DNA of 64,000 nt. It comes from Triparma columacea (taxonomy: Eukaryota; Sar; Bolidophyceae; Parmales; Triparmaceae). Positions within the stretch are counted from its first letter, which is position 1; each line of letters begins with the position of its first letter. Where the stretch lies: the NCBI GenBank assembly GCA_030267965.1, contig BRYA01000531.1, positions 1 to 64,000 on the forward strand. Reading direction: 5' to 3'. Made by a program: the position numbers and the translations under genes. The notes below the pieces were generated by a model that saw nothing but the letters and a program-made list of their open reading frames with translations, did no database searches and was not told the DNA's origin. Of this stretch, positions 19,214 to 29,000 are shown one piece after another.

Positions 19214-21523
19214 TCATCGATCCTCCTCTTCTCCACCCCCATCCCCACCTGCCGTCTGCGTCGCAAATATGTCCCCCAAGGAGCTTCGTCGCCTCTGTTC
19301 TATTATTTTTTTCACGTTATTCGTCCGGAGCTTCACGAGGATCTCGGGGTCGGTCACGAAATCATCAGGTATGATGGATCGCCGCTGATCGTTGAACCAC
19401 TCTGGAGGTTCTTCCAACCACAATGGCAGCCTCTGGTTGATCCACGCCTTAACCTTTGCCCCAATCTTGTCCTCCCACTTGTGCCTATTTTCCTCGAAAA
19501 TCTTAAATCTCTGTTCGTCTTCCTCATTCTTGGTGAATACCTCTTGAACGCCTTCATTGCTTGTCTTCGTGCTGATGAAGGTATGCAGATACTCTCTCTT
19601 CACCGACACTAGTAGACTCGTGTAAGACACCACCATCCCAGCACATGCAGCCATCATGATTGTGACCACGGTGCTCTCCTCCAATCCGCTCTCTTCTCCT
19701 CCGACAATCTCATTATCCTCGCCCAACTCAACATCCTCGTCTGTAATGACATCGTCGACTACCTTCTCATACTGCAGCGCTGCAACAACACCCATGACTA
19801 CTGTCAAACCTAAACTGAAAGTGAAATACGCACCGCCAACCTCGTTAGGATGTCGAAAGTGGACAACTGCGGTCCAGTCGACAATGACCTTGACTGCCCA
19901 ACGAATCATCCACGAAAGGAACACTCCCAAGCCACCGTATACAGGCATCCAATACCAAAGATCTCGCCTCAGCCCTTTGATCACGAAGTAAATGAGAAGC
20001 TCTCCTCCCAGCAGCGTAGCCACCTCTGAAATCCCGCCCTTGATGTAGAAAAGAACACAGGCAAAGCTGCGCGTAAGCAGGTTGAAAGCCGAAAGGAAGT
20101 ACAGCGAAGCGAACACCTTCACCTTACCCTTCACATTGCTCGGAATATACCCGTAAAATGATCGCCTCTTCTTCCGATTCTCCTTACTCAAATCCCAATC
20201 CCATGACGTGATTGTCGACGTGAAAGCGGCCGTCAAGATGCAGAACGCAAATGAGAAAAGTGCGCTCCTGGTAGGCTTAGACTCAGACATCAATAGCGCA
20301 GACAGTTGGATCAGCGTCCCAGGGATAGCCTCTGCCACCAACTCAACACTCTTATTCATTGTCAACTCAGTCTGTGCATCCACCATCTGTCCCTCCTCGT
20401 GTGCTGCCCCACTTGCAACGCGCCATGCGTCAACCCCTGGCTTCACAAGAGACCAGACAAAAAACTGCTCCTTTAGCTGTCTCTGCCACGGCTTCGCTCT
20501 ATTCTGAAAGAATGTACCAATAGCTTGGAAAATGAGGTTGGTCAAGAGACTCCCAAGGGACGCCCATGCATACCCCCACAAGCTCCTTGTCTGAAAGTAC
20601 TGCACGATCATCATAATGTCCGTAACCATATCTCCTAGACTCAACAACGCTGCGAAGAAAAGCTTAGCCTTCGCTAGCTTCTGCTTATCCCCGAGCCCTA
20701 GTTTAATGACTTTTACGTGCAGTTCATGGAAGTTCTTTACGACCTCGTTCAGCTCCTTCATGCACGGATAACTCTCGAGGACTTTCTCAATAGCATCCAC
20801 CTCAGTAGCTTCTCGTTTCAGGAAGTATAGCATCCCGTCGGCAAGTGTCTTCACGTCGCCCAATGTCAAATCCTGCAAGCCCACATCACACTCTGGCTTC
20901 TTACCAGGGACGGGCCTCTGCATGTCGAGCTGCAAGAGGTATGTAGATATGACGTCGGCGTTATCTTGCAGTTTGTCTTTCATAGTACCGGCGGGAGCCT
21001 TCATCACGGGTTTCGGCTTAAATTTGTCTTTCAAGAGACACAAGTTGATCCCATTAAAGTGGGGGTTGGTCCCGGTCAGCTCCCTCATGCATGGATAACA
21101 CTCGAGGACTTTCTCACTAGCATCCTCCTCATTATTTTCCTGTCTGAGGAAATATAGCACCCCTCCAACAAGGGTTTTCACATCGGCCTTTGTCAAATCA
21201 CTCAAGGCCGCACTGCAAACGGGCTTCTCATGAGGGACAGACGTCTCTTTGGTTAGCTCTTGGATATATAAGTAGATTACTTGGGCAACATCCAGTTTGA
21301 CATTCGCGGTGAAAGAACTGGGAGCCTCCATCGGTACATCGACACCGTCACCGACCGCAGCATCCTCGACAATCACAGGGACTTTTCTGGAAGACACAAC
21401 TGCCTCACTCGGTGAGGGGTAATTTTTACCCTCTTCTTCATTACGGGGGGTATTTTGTTTCATAACGGGTGATGTATGATCGGAAGAGTCGCCGGAGGGG
21501 TCAGATTGGGGAACAATCTTCAT
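19214..21523 (-). CDS. Polytopic membrane protein, XK-related-like family (paralogue 2)
   Basis: 769 residues, single exon, start ATG 21523-21521. After a polar leader it has two copies of a ~85-residue helical module (about residues 77-160 and 188-270), each with DLTxxDVKTL, YFL(R/K), and (E)xY(P)CM(R/K)EL. The membrane region begins near 283 with LLSLGDMVTDIMMIVQYF, then YAWASLGSLLTNLIFQ, KPGVDAWRVASG, AEAIPGTLIQLSALL, SWDWDLSKENRKKRR and FYGYIP, RRDLWYW, and VDWTAVVHFRHPNEVGGAYF, ending with a soluble charged tail (WINQRLPLWLEEPPEWF). About six to eight membrane spans by eye. Divergently paired with the next gene, 82 bp between start codons. Role unknown; XKR-like phospholipid scramblase is a hypothesis. 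Confidence 0.88.
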   Translation of the reverse strand: MKIVPQSDPSGDSSDHTSPVMKQNTPRNEEEGKNYPSPSEAVVSSRKVPVIVEDAAVGDGVDVPMEAPSSFTANVKLDVAQVIYLYIQELTKETSVPHEKPVCSAALSDLTKADVKTLVGGVLYFLRQENNEEDASEKVLECYPCMRELTGTNPHFNGINLCLLKDKFKPKPVMKAPAGTMKDKLQDNADVISTYLLQLDMQRPVPGKKPECDVGLQDLTLGDVKTLADGMLYFLKREATEVDAIEKVLESYPCMKELNEVVKNFHELHVKVIKLGLGDKQKLAKAKLFFAALLSLGDMVTDIMMIVQYFQTRSLWGYAWASLGSLLTNLIFQAIGTFFQNRAKPWQRQLKEQFFVWSLVKPGVDAWRVASGAAHEEGQMVDAQTELTMNKSVELVAEAIPGTLIQLSALLMSESKPTRSALFSFAFCILTAAFTSTITSWDWDLSKENRKKRRSFYGYIPSNVKGKVKVFASLYFLSAFNLLTRSFACVLFYIKGGISEVATLLGGELLIYFVIKGLRRDLWYWMPVYGGLGVFLSWMIRWAVKVIVDWTAVVHFRHPNEVGGAYFTFSLGLTVVMGVVAALQYEKVVDDVITDEDVELGEDNEIVGGEESGLEESTVVTIMMAACAGMVVSYTSLLVSVKREYLHTFISTKTSNEGVQEVFTKNEEDEQRFKIFEENRHKWEDKIGAKVKAWINQRLPLWLEEPPEWFNDQRRSIIPDDFVTDPEILVKLRTNNVKKIIEQRRRSSLGDIFATQTAGGDGGGEEEDR

Positions 21524-21605
21524 CTGCTTTAGTTAATTCCCCAAATAAAATCCCTGCAATACCAAGAACACATTCCCAAAGTAAGTACACGTGTAAGTCC
21601 CAAAG
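21524..21605. promoter_or_regulatory. Short bidirectional promoter region
   Basis: Only 82 bp separate the start codons of two divergent paralogues (127 bp if the second ATG at 21651 is used), so core promoters must share this DNA or lie within the reading frames. No TATA is evident. Confidence 0.45.
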
Positions 21606-23609
21606 ATGTTGTTACATCTTCTGTTGCTTTTGAAAAATATCATTAGCGATATGGCAACCCAGATCCACCCCGATAAGGGAAGTGCATCGGATAAATCACT
21701 CGCCTCGTCGTCGCATTTCGTTGAAGGTGGTGCTCAGGACCCTGAACCAACCTCAATCATGAGGATGTCCAGCCGCCCTTCAATGGTGAAAAAGATCAAA
21801 GACAACACCGAGTTGGTGATTGAGTTCTACACAATCTTGGCTTCCACTCGAGGCACACCGGCGTCGGAGCCCGTATGCGACGTAGCTCTGGCTGCCATGA
21901 CAGGGAGGGACCTTACAACACTTGTAGGAGCCCTCAACTACATGCTCAAGTACGAGGCCAATGAGGAGGACGCCGTGGCTAGGTTCGTAGAGACGTACGA
22001 GGCGATGAAGGATCTGAATGCAGCTTATCCTAGTTTCGAGAAGAGCTTACAAGAGCAGAGTAAGAGATTGCTCGCTGATAATCAGAAGTGGGCCAAGGTG
22101 AAACTGTTTGTGGCCGCGGCGCTGAGCATTGGGGACCTCTTTACTGACATCATGATGGTGATCGAGTTTTTGGGGACGGGAAACCCTGGGTACGCGTGGG
22201 CCACACTGGCGAGCATCTTGGTCAACCTTTTCCTTCAAGCGGTGGCAGTTTTCTATCAGAATAGGGCATTGCCGCTGAGGACACGAATTTGGGAACAGGT
22301 GTATGTATGGACGCTGGTGAAGCCTGGAGTTGATGCTTGGAGAGTGGCCAGCGGGACCGAACAAGAGGTTGGGAAAGTTCTTCATCCTAATCTGGAGATC
22401 GTACTTACCAAATTTTGTGAGATCGTTGCTGAGTCGATACCAGGAGCCTTGATCCAACTGTCAGCAATCTTAAGGGCCGGCTCGAAGACGACAAGGGCCG
22501 CGCTCTTTTCCTTTGTGTTCTGCATCTTCACCACAGCATTCACTTCCGCGATCGTAAGTTGGGATTTTGACGTGTCGAAAGAGGGGCGGAGGATTATGCC
22601 CTCCTTTTATGGATATATTCCGCGTAATTTGATTGGAAAGGCAAAAGTTTTCCTGTCCCTGTTCGCTCTTGCGAGTTTCAACTTGCTCGTGCGTACATAT
22701 GCGTGTATTCTGTTCTACATGGAGGGTGGGTTTACAGGGATATCTATCGTGTTTGGTGGTGAGATGCTGCTTTATTTGTTGATAAAGGCGCTGAGACGGG
22801 ATCTCTGGTTTTGGGCGCCCATATATGGATTTGGTGGTTACTTGGGAAGTGCATGTTCAAGAGTTATTGCTAAAATAGTCGTGGACTGGACTGCTTTGGT
22901 ACATCTGCGTCATCCTTTTGAGATTGGTGGTGCATATTTCACCTTCAGTATATTCATCACTATCACTGGTGGAATCATTGCTGCTCTTGGTTACGAAAAG
23001 AAGGTGGTCGAGGAGGTTTTTGAGGGTGATGAAATCAATCGCGGAAATGAGAGTGTGGTCGAGGAAGTTTTGGAGGGTGATGAAATCAATCGCGGAAATG
23101 AGGGTGTGGGAATGGAGGAGAGCACTGTAGTCACGACAATGGTAATCGCTTGTGTTGGGACCATTCTTTCGTTCGTCACACTTCTACTATCCATGAACAA
23201 GGAATATGTACACACATTTATCGGCACGAAGACTGGTGATAAATTAATTCAGGAAAGCTTCACAGACTTTGAGGAAGATGCTATCAAATTTCAGGTCTTC
23301 GAAAACAACAGGTATAAATGGGAGTACAAGATCGGACCCCAAGTCAAGTCCTGGTTAGACGAGTGCCTTCCCGTCTGGCTTGAGGATGAGCCAGAGTGGT
23401 TCAACGATCTAAAAAAGTCTCGAATCCCCGACGACTTCGTCTCCGACCCCGCCATCCTCGTCAGACTCCGCACGAATAACGTCAAGGCAATATTAGAAGA
23501 GCGGCGACGAAGCTCCGTGCTCGGGATACTGACGTCCAGTACCGCTGTCCATGATGAGGTCGTGAATAGTGGGGGGTCTGTCGAAGAGCAGCAGGAGGCG
23601 AAGGAGTAG
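21606..23609 (+). CDS. Polytopic membrane protein, XK-related-like family (paralogue 3)
   Basis: 667 residues from ATG 21606; an ATG at 21651 (MATQIHPDKG) gives a polar N-terminus more like the neighbour and may be the true start. It has one copy of the N-terminal helical module (AAMTGRDLTTLVGALNYML...ETYEAMKDL), where the neighbour has two. The membrane core repeats every landmark: LSIGDLFTDIMMVIEFL, YAWATLASILVNLFLQ, KPGVDAWRVASGTEQE, AESIPGALIQLSAIL, SWDFDVSKEGRR, FYGYIP, RRDLWFW, VDWTALVHLRHPFEIGGAYF. The C-terminus (WLDECLPVWLEDEPEWFNDLKKSRIPDDF) closely matches the neighbour. A 51-bp tandem duplication (23004-23105) adds a second VVEEVxEGDEINRGNE unit in a loop. Function unknown. Confidence 0.88.
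   Translation: MLLHLLLLLKNIISDMATQIHPDKGSASDKSLASSSHFVEGGAQDPEPTSIMRMSSRPSMVKKIKDNTELVIEFYTILASTRGTPASEPVCDVALAAMTGRDLTTLVGALNYMLKYEANEEDAVARFVETYEAMKDLNAAYPSFEKSLQEQSKRLLADNQKWAKVKLFVAAALSIGDLFTDIMMVIEFLGTGNPGYAWATLASILVNLFLQAVAVFYQNRALPLRTRIWEQVYVWTLVKPGVDAWRVASGTEQEVGKVLHPNLEIVLTKFCEIVAESIPGALIQLSAILRAGSKTTRAALFSFVFCIFTTAFTSAIVSWDFDVSKEGRRIMPSFYGYIPRNLIGKAKVFLSLFALASFNLLVRTYACILFYMEGGFTGISIVFGGEMLLYLLIKALRRDLWFWAPIYGFGGYLGSACSRVIAKIVVDWTALVHLRHPFEIGGAYFTFSIFITITGGIIAALGYEKKVVEEVFEGDEINRGNESVVEEVLEGDEINRGNEGVGMEESTVVTTMVIACVGTILSFVTLLLSMNKEYVHTFIGTKTGDKLIQESFTDFEEDAIKFQVFENNRYKWEYKIGPQVKSWLDECLPVWLEDEPEWFNDLKKSRIPDDFVSDPAILVRLRTNNVKAILEERRRSSVLGILTSSTAVHDEVVNSGGSVEEQQEAKE
23004..23105 (+). 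repeat. 2 x 51-bp in-frame tandem duplication
   Basis: Units 23004-23054 and 23055-23105 differ at a few bases and encode 17-residue acidic units, each containing EGDEINRGNE. Recent, in frame, and absent from the divergent partner gene. Confidence 0.92.
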
Positions 23610-23970
23610 GTGACGAGCATAGCAGTAATAGTAATGCGACAAACATAGCACGCAAATTAGTCAGTCTAATAGGGTTAACGTTTAACGTTAATTCTCAGTT
23701 CTTAGCCAAAACAAATGATCTCAAATCTCAAAATACCTCACAATTTGAGCCTGAATTAGAGGCTGAATTAGAGGCTGAATTAGAGCCTGACTTTGAGTAT
23801 TCGTTCGTTCCATAATCCAATTAGACGATAAATGTCCAAATTTGTAATATAAGTCAAATATAAGTCAAAACATAAGCAAATACCCACAGATACCCCGCTG
23901 CTCCCTCCAATATCCTCTCTCAAACAGGCTCTAAAATAGGCATTCTCATCACAACAACAACATCACAACA
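23610..23970. other. Intergenic with short tandem repeat
   Basis: 3' flank of the membrane gene and upstream region of delta-tubulin. A 12-bp unit (GAATTAGAGGCT-like) repeats about three times near 23753-23791, and ATAAGTCAA repeats twice near 23850-23870. No gene seen. Confidence 0.5.
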
Positions 23971-25762
23971 ATGACAACATCAACACCAACCAATCCCTCA
24001 ACAACAATAACAATACAAGTAGGACAATGTGGCAATCAGCTTGGTTCCTCCCTCCTCAATACCCTCTCTGAACAGAACCCAACTTCCTCTACCCCTACTC
24101 CTCCCTCAAGTATGTACTTCCGCGTCCCTTCCTCCTCCACTTCCTCCTCTACTCTCTCTTCTACTCCCACCGGTCGTGCTGTGTTAATAGATACAGAGCC
24201 CAAGGTGATAAACAAGTGTCTTGACAGTAAAAATCAGAAACTTAGGAACTTCAAGTACGACCCGAGGTCGGCTTGCTGCGTGGGTGACGGGGGGGGGGCA
24301 GGGAACAACTGGGCTAGGGGTAATAGCCTCTTCAATGTAGGTAGGGTTAGGGAGGAAATACTAGACAAGATTAGGTGAGAGGGGGTTGGGGTGGGGAGGG
24401 GGAGGGGGAGGGGGAGGGGAGGGTATCTATCTATCCATGAAGGCAGTACACAGGGAGGCCAACACCCGAAAAATGAGAGACGAGGCTAATTTACAACGAA
24501 CTTTGTCCGACGCTTCACAAGGCCACTTGAACACTCGCCGCTTCACCACCCACTCGCCGCTTCCATTCACCACTCGCCTAGCAATTCTAACACGTTACCA
24601 CAACAATTTAACTTTCCGCACTGCAGGAGGGAAATAGAGAGGAACGACAGGCTGTCTAGCTTCCATATAATAAGCAGTCTTGCAGGCGGCACCGGCAGCG
24701 GTCTCGGTTGCGCCGTAACGTCCGGCGTAAAGGACTCGTTCAGCTCCAAGGGTCTCTGCATGAACACCGTAGTCTCCCCCTTCTCCTCCGGGGAGGTAAT
24801 CGTTCAGGACTACAACGCAGCGCTTACTCTGGCTAGCCTGCTGAGGAGCAGCGACGGGATCGTGGTTATGGACAACGAGGTCGCAGTCAGGAAGTGCAAG
24901 AAAGGGTGGAGGATAGAGAGGCCAAAGATGGACGACGTTAACAGGGTAATGGCCGAGGGTCTCGGGGGTGCCTTGAAGGAGAGCTACGCAAGCAAGTCCG
25001 ACGAGGCCTCCCGCGTCCGACCCCACGGCATCCCAACCCTCGTCTCACACTGCGTCCCTCACCCCTCCTACAAGCTCCTGTCTATCCTGCACGTACCTAC
25101 CATGCCTAGGGAGTCTGTGGAGTTCACGAGGGACACGTGGGAGGGGGGGGTCGTGGGGAGACTAAGGCAGATGAGCAGGACGGGCTGCGAGGTCGAACAG
25201 GAGATTAAGTGGGGGGTTAAGGAGGAGATGCAGAAGGTGAGCCAAACACGAGTGGGCCCCCCAACCCGCCCCTTNNNNNNNNNNNNNNNNNNNNNNTGAC
25301 GGTGGTCTCCCTCCCCCCCTCTCTCCCCCTCCCTCCCTTTTCGCTCCCTCCCCCTCCCCCCACCTCCCCCCCTCCACCCCCTCCCCTCAAAAGTTTTCCC
25401 CCTCCCCCCACAAGTCCCCCCCCGCCCCCCCCCCAACAAGGAGAACAGACGACGTCTGGGAAGTCCCAACATCCCCCTTCGATAGTGGTTTCGGTTACGT
25501 CTACCCCCCCCAAAATCCCTCTTCCCCCTTCGCCTGTCACCGCACCTACTCCAAGTACCGGTCGTTCGATAAGCACGGTACCCTCATACAGAACTCCTCC
25601 CTCCCCGCATTAAAGGCACTGGGGAGGGTGGAGGGGGCCATGAGGAAACACGAGGCCGGGGCGTACTTGTGGCAGTATGAGAGGGAAGGGGTGGGAGAAG
25701 GGGAGTGGGAGGAGGTTTGGAACACGGGGACGGAGGCACTGGGGAACTATAGGAGACTGTAA
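23971..25762 (+). CDS. TUBD1: Delta-tubulin (exon probably missing at an assembly gap)
   Basis: Exon 23971-24374 carries the tubulin start (TIQVGQCGNQLG), VLIDTEPKVINKCL and GAGNNWARGNSLF; exon 24627-25236 carries the GTPase loop LAGGTGSGLG, SPFSSGEVIVQDYNAALTL and SILHVPTMP. EPKVIN, GNNWA and GEVIVQ(D/N)YN are delta-tubulin signatures. The last exon starts at 25441 or 25449 and ends at 25762 (YSKYRSF..., LWQYEREGVGEGEWEEVWNTG), matching the delta-tubulin C-terminus. Exon 2 ends in phase 0, but neither last-exon acceptor accepts phase 0, and about 50-60 residues of the family are absent; the 22-N gap at 25275-25296 lies exactly there. Delta-tubulin supports triplet microtubules of basal bodies. 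A C-rich insert lies in the intron. Confidence 0.88.
25275..25296. other. Assembly gap (22 N)
   Basis: Lies in the delta-tubulin intron region, followed by about 130 bp of C-rich sequence. It probably hides an exon, as judged from splice phase and missing family residues. Confidence 0.9.
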
Positions 25763-26062
25763 GATGGTGTTTTGTTGAAGAAGAATTTGCTTTGAGAATA
25801 TAGGTGCATGCATTTTAAAAAGAGAAGAGCGTCAAGCGTTTTCTAGGCAAAAGTCATTAGAGGTTAGGGGGACTCCCTACTTAAGTTAGGCTTTTTTAGG
25901 CTCGACCATAAAAATCGCGCCTGCCTCCCTCTTCACGATCCACTCTCCCCCCTTCATTTCGCCGTTATAATGTGTCTCTCTCCCACAAAGTGGGAAACAT
26001 TCTCGTCATCCTATTCCTCCTCAGTGACGCCTTAACATTCCCCAACATTCCACCAAAACTGT
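25763..26062. other. Convergent 3' intergenic region
   Basis: Between the 3' ends of delta-tubulin and the ATPase. No gene or RNA seen. Confidence 0.4.
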
Positions 26063-29000
26063 TTAGTAGTAGGTGTTCCTCTCGAGCCATCCCTTCATCC
26101 TGATGACCTGTCCGGAGGCAGCGTCGATGGCCTCTGGTGAGGTGGTCCTCATGAGGTACTTCCTGACCTCGTCGTACGTGAAGATCAGGCACGACCAAGG
26201 GATTCCTGGGAGCCAGTGGGTGAACCTGATGGGCCTGGTACCGAGGGCGTCCTTGAAGCCTGGCATGTAGCAAAGCCAGGCGCCGAGGAGGGTCTCGAAG
26301 AAGAGGCCGAAGTTCATGACGGAGTTGTGCATACCCTGGGTCCTCAGACTGAGCCACCTCGTCTTACAGATGAGGAGATCAGCCCACTGGACGACAATGA
26401 TGGAGATGAAGTAGGATCCCTGGGCGTGGTGGAGGGCCTCCTTCTGGACCATCCTGGAAGCAACATTCGCGCAAGGGGTAGCACGGTTGGTGGCATCGTA
26501 AGTAAGGGCGTTGTAGTCAATATTGGAGTATCCGCAAGAATCCTGCCAGCTGGGCATGTTGAGGTCAGCGTCGAAGACGGTTCCGCACGCGGCGTTCTGG
26601 TCGGCGTCGCCGTTGCAGAAGATGGCATCCTTGAACATCCTGACCTTGCCGTCTCCTCCAGATATGGATGTGACGGAGCTGTCGCACAAGTCTCCTGGGA
26701 ATCCTTGCGGGTCCGCGAGGTCGAGCTGGTCGATGGCCTCGCCGGAAGCGGCCTCTGAGGAGGTAGAGTATTCCGACATGTCGGGATCAGCGAGGCAGAT
26801 AGACCAGATTCCGACGGGTCCGTAGGAGAAAAAGGCGTCATCGGTGGAGTCCCTTCCGAACTGTCCTCCAGGGGCCTCCTCGTCGTCGATGGACCAGGAG
26901 AGCCAGTCGTTCTCCCAGAAGGGAGACATGCGTCCCCTCCAAGGAATGTAGTGAAAGTAGAGCTGCTGCTCGAGGGCGGCGATACTCTCAGCGGTAATAG
27001 TGGTCTGTCCGGAGGTCTTGGTGTTGGCTCCGTCAGATCTGGCGGAGTAGCCATCGTTTCCACCCTTTCCCTTGAAGTTCATAACGGGGAACTCGCAGTC
27101 GATGATGTAGCCGCCGTCTCCACGGTCCCAGAGAGGGTACGCCTTGGTAGGTCCTTGATATAGAACGCCGAGGTGATGCTGGTAGTCGGCAGGTACTGTC
27201 ATAGCGTCTATCATGGCTTGGGTAACAGTACCAACGGGGGTGGCCATACCCTCGCCACCAATGTTGACGTACTGTCCTCCCTTGAAGCGGCAGTAGAGAG
27301 GCTGGAGTCCCCAGTAGTCGACTCCTCCGAGTCCTGCGAGGACGTGGGGGGGGAACCCGTAGTCGTTGAGGACAACCATGTAGACGTAGAATCCTGACAT
27401 GGCCTGCATGATTCCGATCTGGAGGTAGGCGAGGTGAATGAGCTTCTTGGTCACGAGCCTGTCAACCTTGGCGTTACGGGGGGGCCTCTTCATGATGTCA
27501 GCCTCGGCGGTCTCGTAGGCCATGGAGATGGCAGGGACCATGTCGGTTCCGAGATCAATTCCCAAAATGAGGATGGTAGAAAGGGGGAGAGGGATGTCGA
27601 ACAAGACCTGGGAGATGAAGGGGGAGATCTCAGGGATGTTGGAGGTCAAAGTGTAGCAGATGGACTTCTTGAGGTTGTCGAAGATGAGACGTCCCTCCTC
27701 GACTCCAGCGACGATGGAGGCGAAGTTGTCGTCAAGGAGGATCATGTCTGCGGCGTTCTTGGAGACTTCGGATCCCATGATTCCCATGGCAACTCCGATG
27801 TCGGCCTTCTTAAGGGCGGGGGAGTCGTTGACACCGTCTCCGGTGACGGCGACGATGTGGCCGAGGCGCTGGCAGTTCTCGACAATCACGAGCTTCTGCT
27901 GGGGGGAGGTACGGGCGAAGACAATCTGGGGGTGGTCGAGGATGGCATCCCACTTCTCCTCTTCCATGTCGATGGAGATCTCGTGTCCGGGCACAACAAT
28001 GGCCTGGGCGGTCTCGGGGTCCTGGTATCCCTCGTCTCCGGGGGAAAGTCCGGCGCGGTCGTTGTCCTTCTCCATGTCTCCAACGGTCTTGGACCAGAGG
28101 ATTCCAACCTTGTAAGCGATAGCCTGGGCGGTGACGGGGTGGTCACCGGTGACCATGATAACCTTGATTCCGGCGGTCTTGCACTTGGACACGGCGGGGG
28201 GGACAGCGGGGCGGGGGGGGTCGATGAGGGCCATCATGCCGACGTAGACCATGCCCTCGTCGGAGTTGGGGTGCTTCTTATCCGGGCCGTCGTACTTCTG
28301 GTTGAAGTCACCGATGGGGAAGTTAGGTGAGCAGTATCCATCAGGGTCCGCCTTGTAGTCGTACCCAACCGGGAACTTCTCGATGTCAAGCTCGGCCTGG
28401 CAGAAGGCGAGGACGCGGAGTCCGTTCTCTGCTAGCTTCATGTTGAGGTCGTCGATCTTCTTCCTGTCCTCCTCGCTCATCTCGGTGATCTTACCGTCGA
28501 CCATCTGCTTGTCGCAGCGGGCGAGGATGCGCTCTGGGGCCCCCTTCATGTAGACCATGCGGTTGCCCTGGTTGTTCTTGAGGATTTCGTCGGGCTTGGT
28601 GGAGATGGTGGTTCCTTCGGCGTTGTATGTGGCGTCGACGTGGACGTGGACCTGGTACTTGTTCTTGGAGTTGAAGGGGATGACGGTCTCGGCAGGCGCG
28701 AGGGCGCGGTTGACGTCGACGTCGGAATCCTTGGATAGGGGGTGGACGAACTTGATCATGGCGGCCTCGGAGGCGTTTCCGACGGGCTTCCAGGCGACCT
28801 CGCGGATGGTGGATCCGTCTCCCTGCTCACGGAGGTTGAAGAAGTCGATGGGCTGGCGGTTTCCGGCAGAGTCGAGGACGAACTCGTTGTCCTCGTTGGT
28901 GACGAACTTGGACTTCTCGTCGAAGACGGCAACGTTACAGAGGGTAGCGCACTTGCAGAGGGCCTTGAACGACTCGGACTCAACGTCGTAGGAAGCCCCA

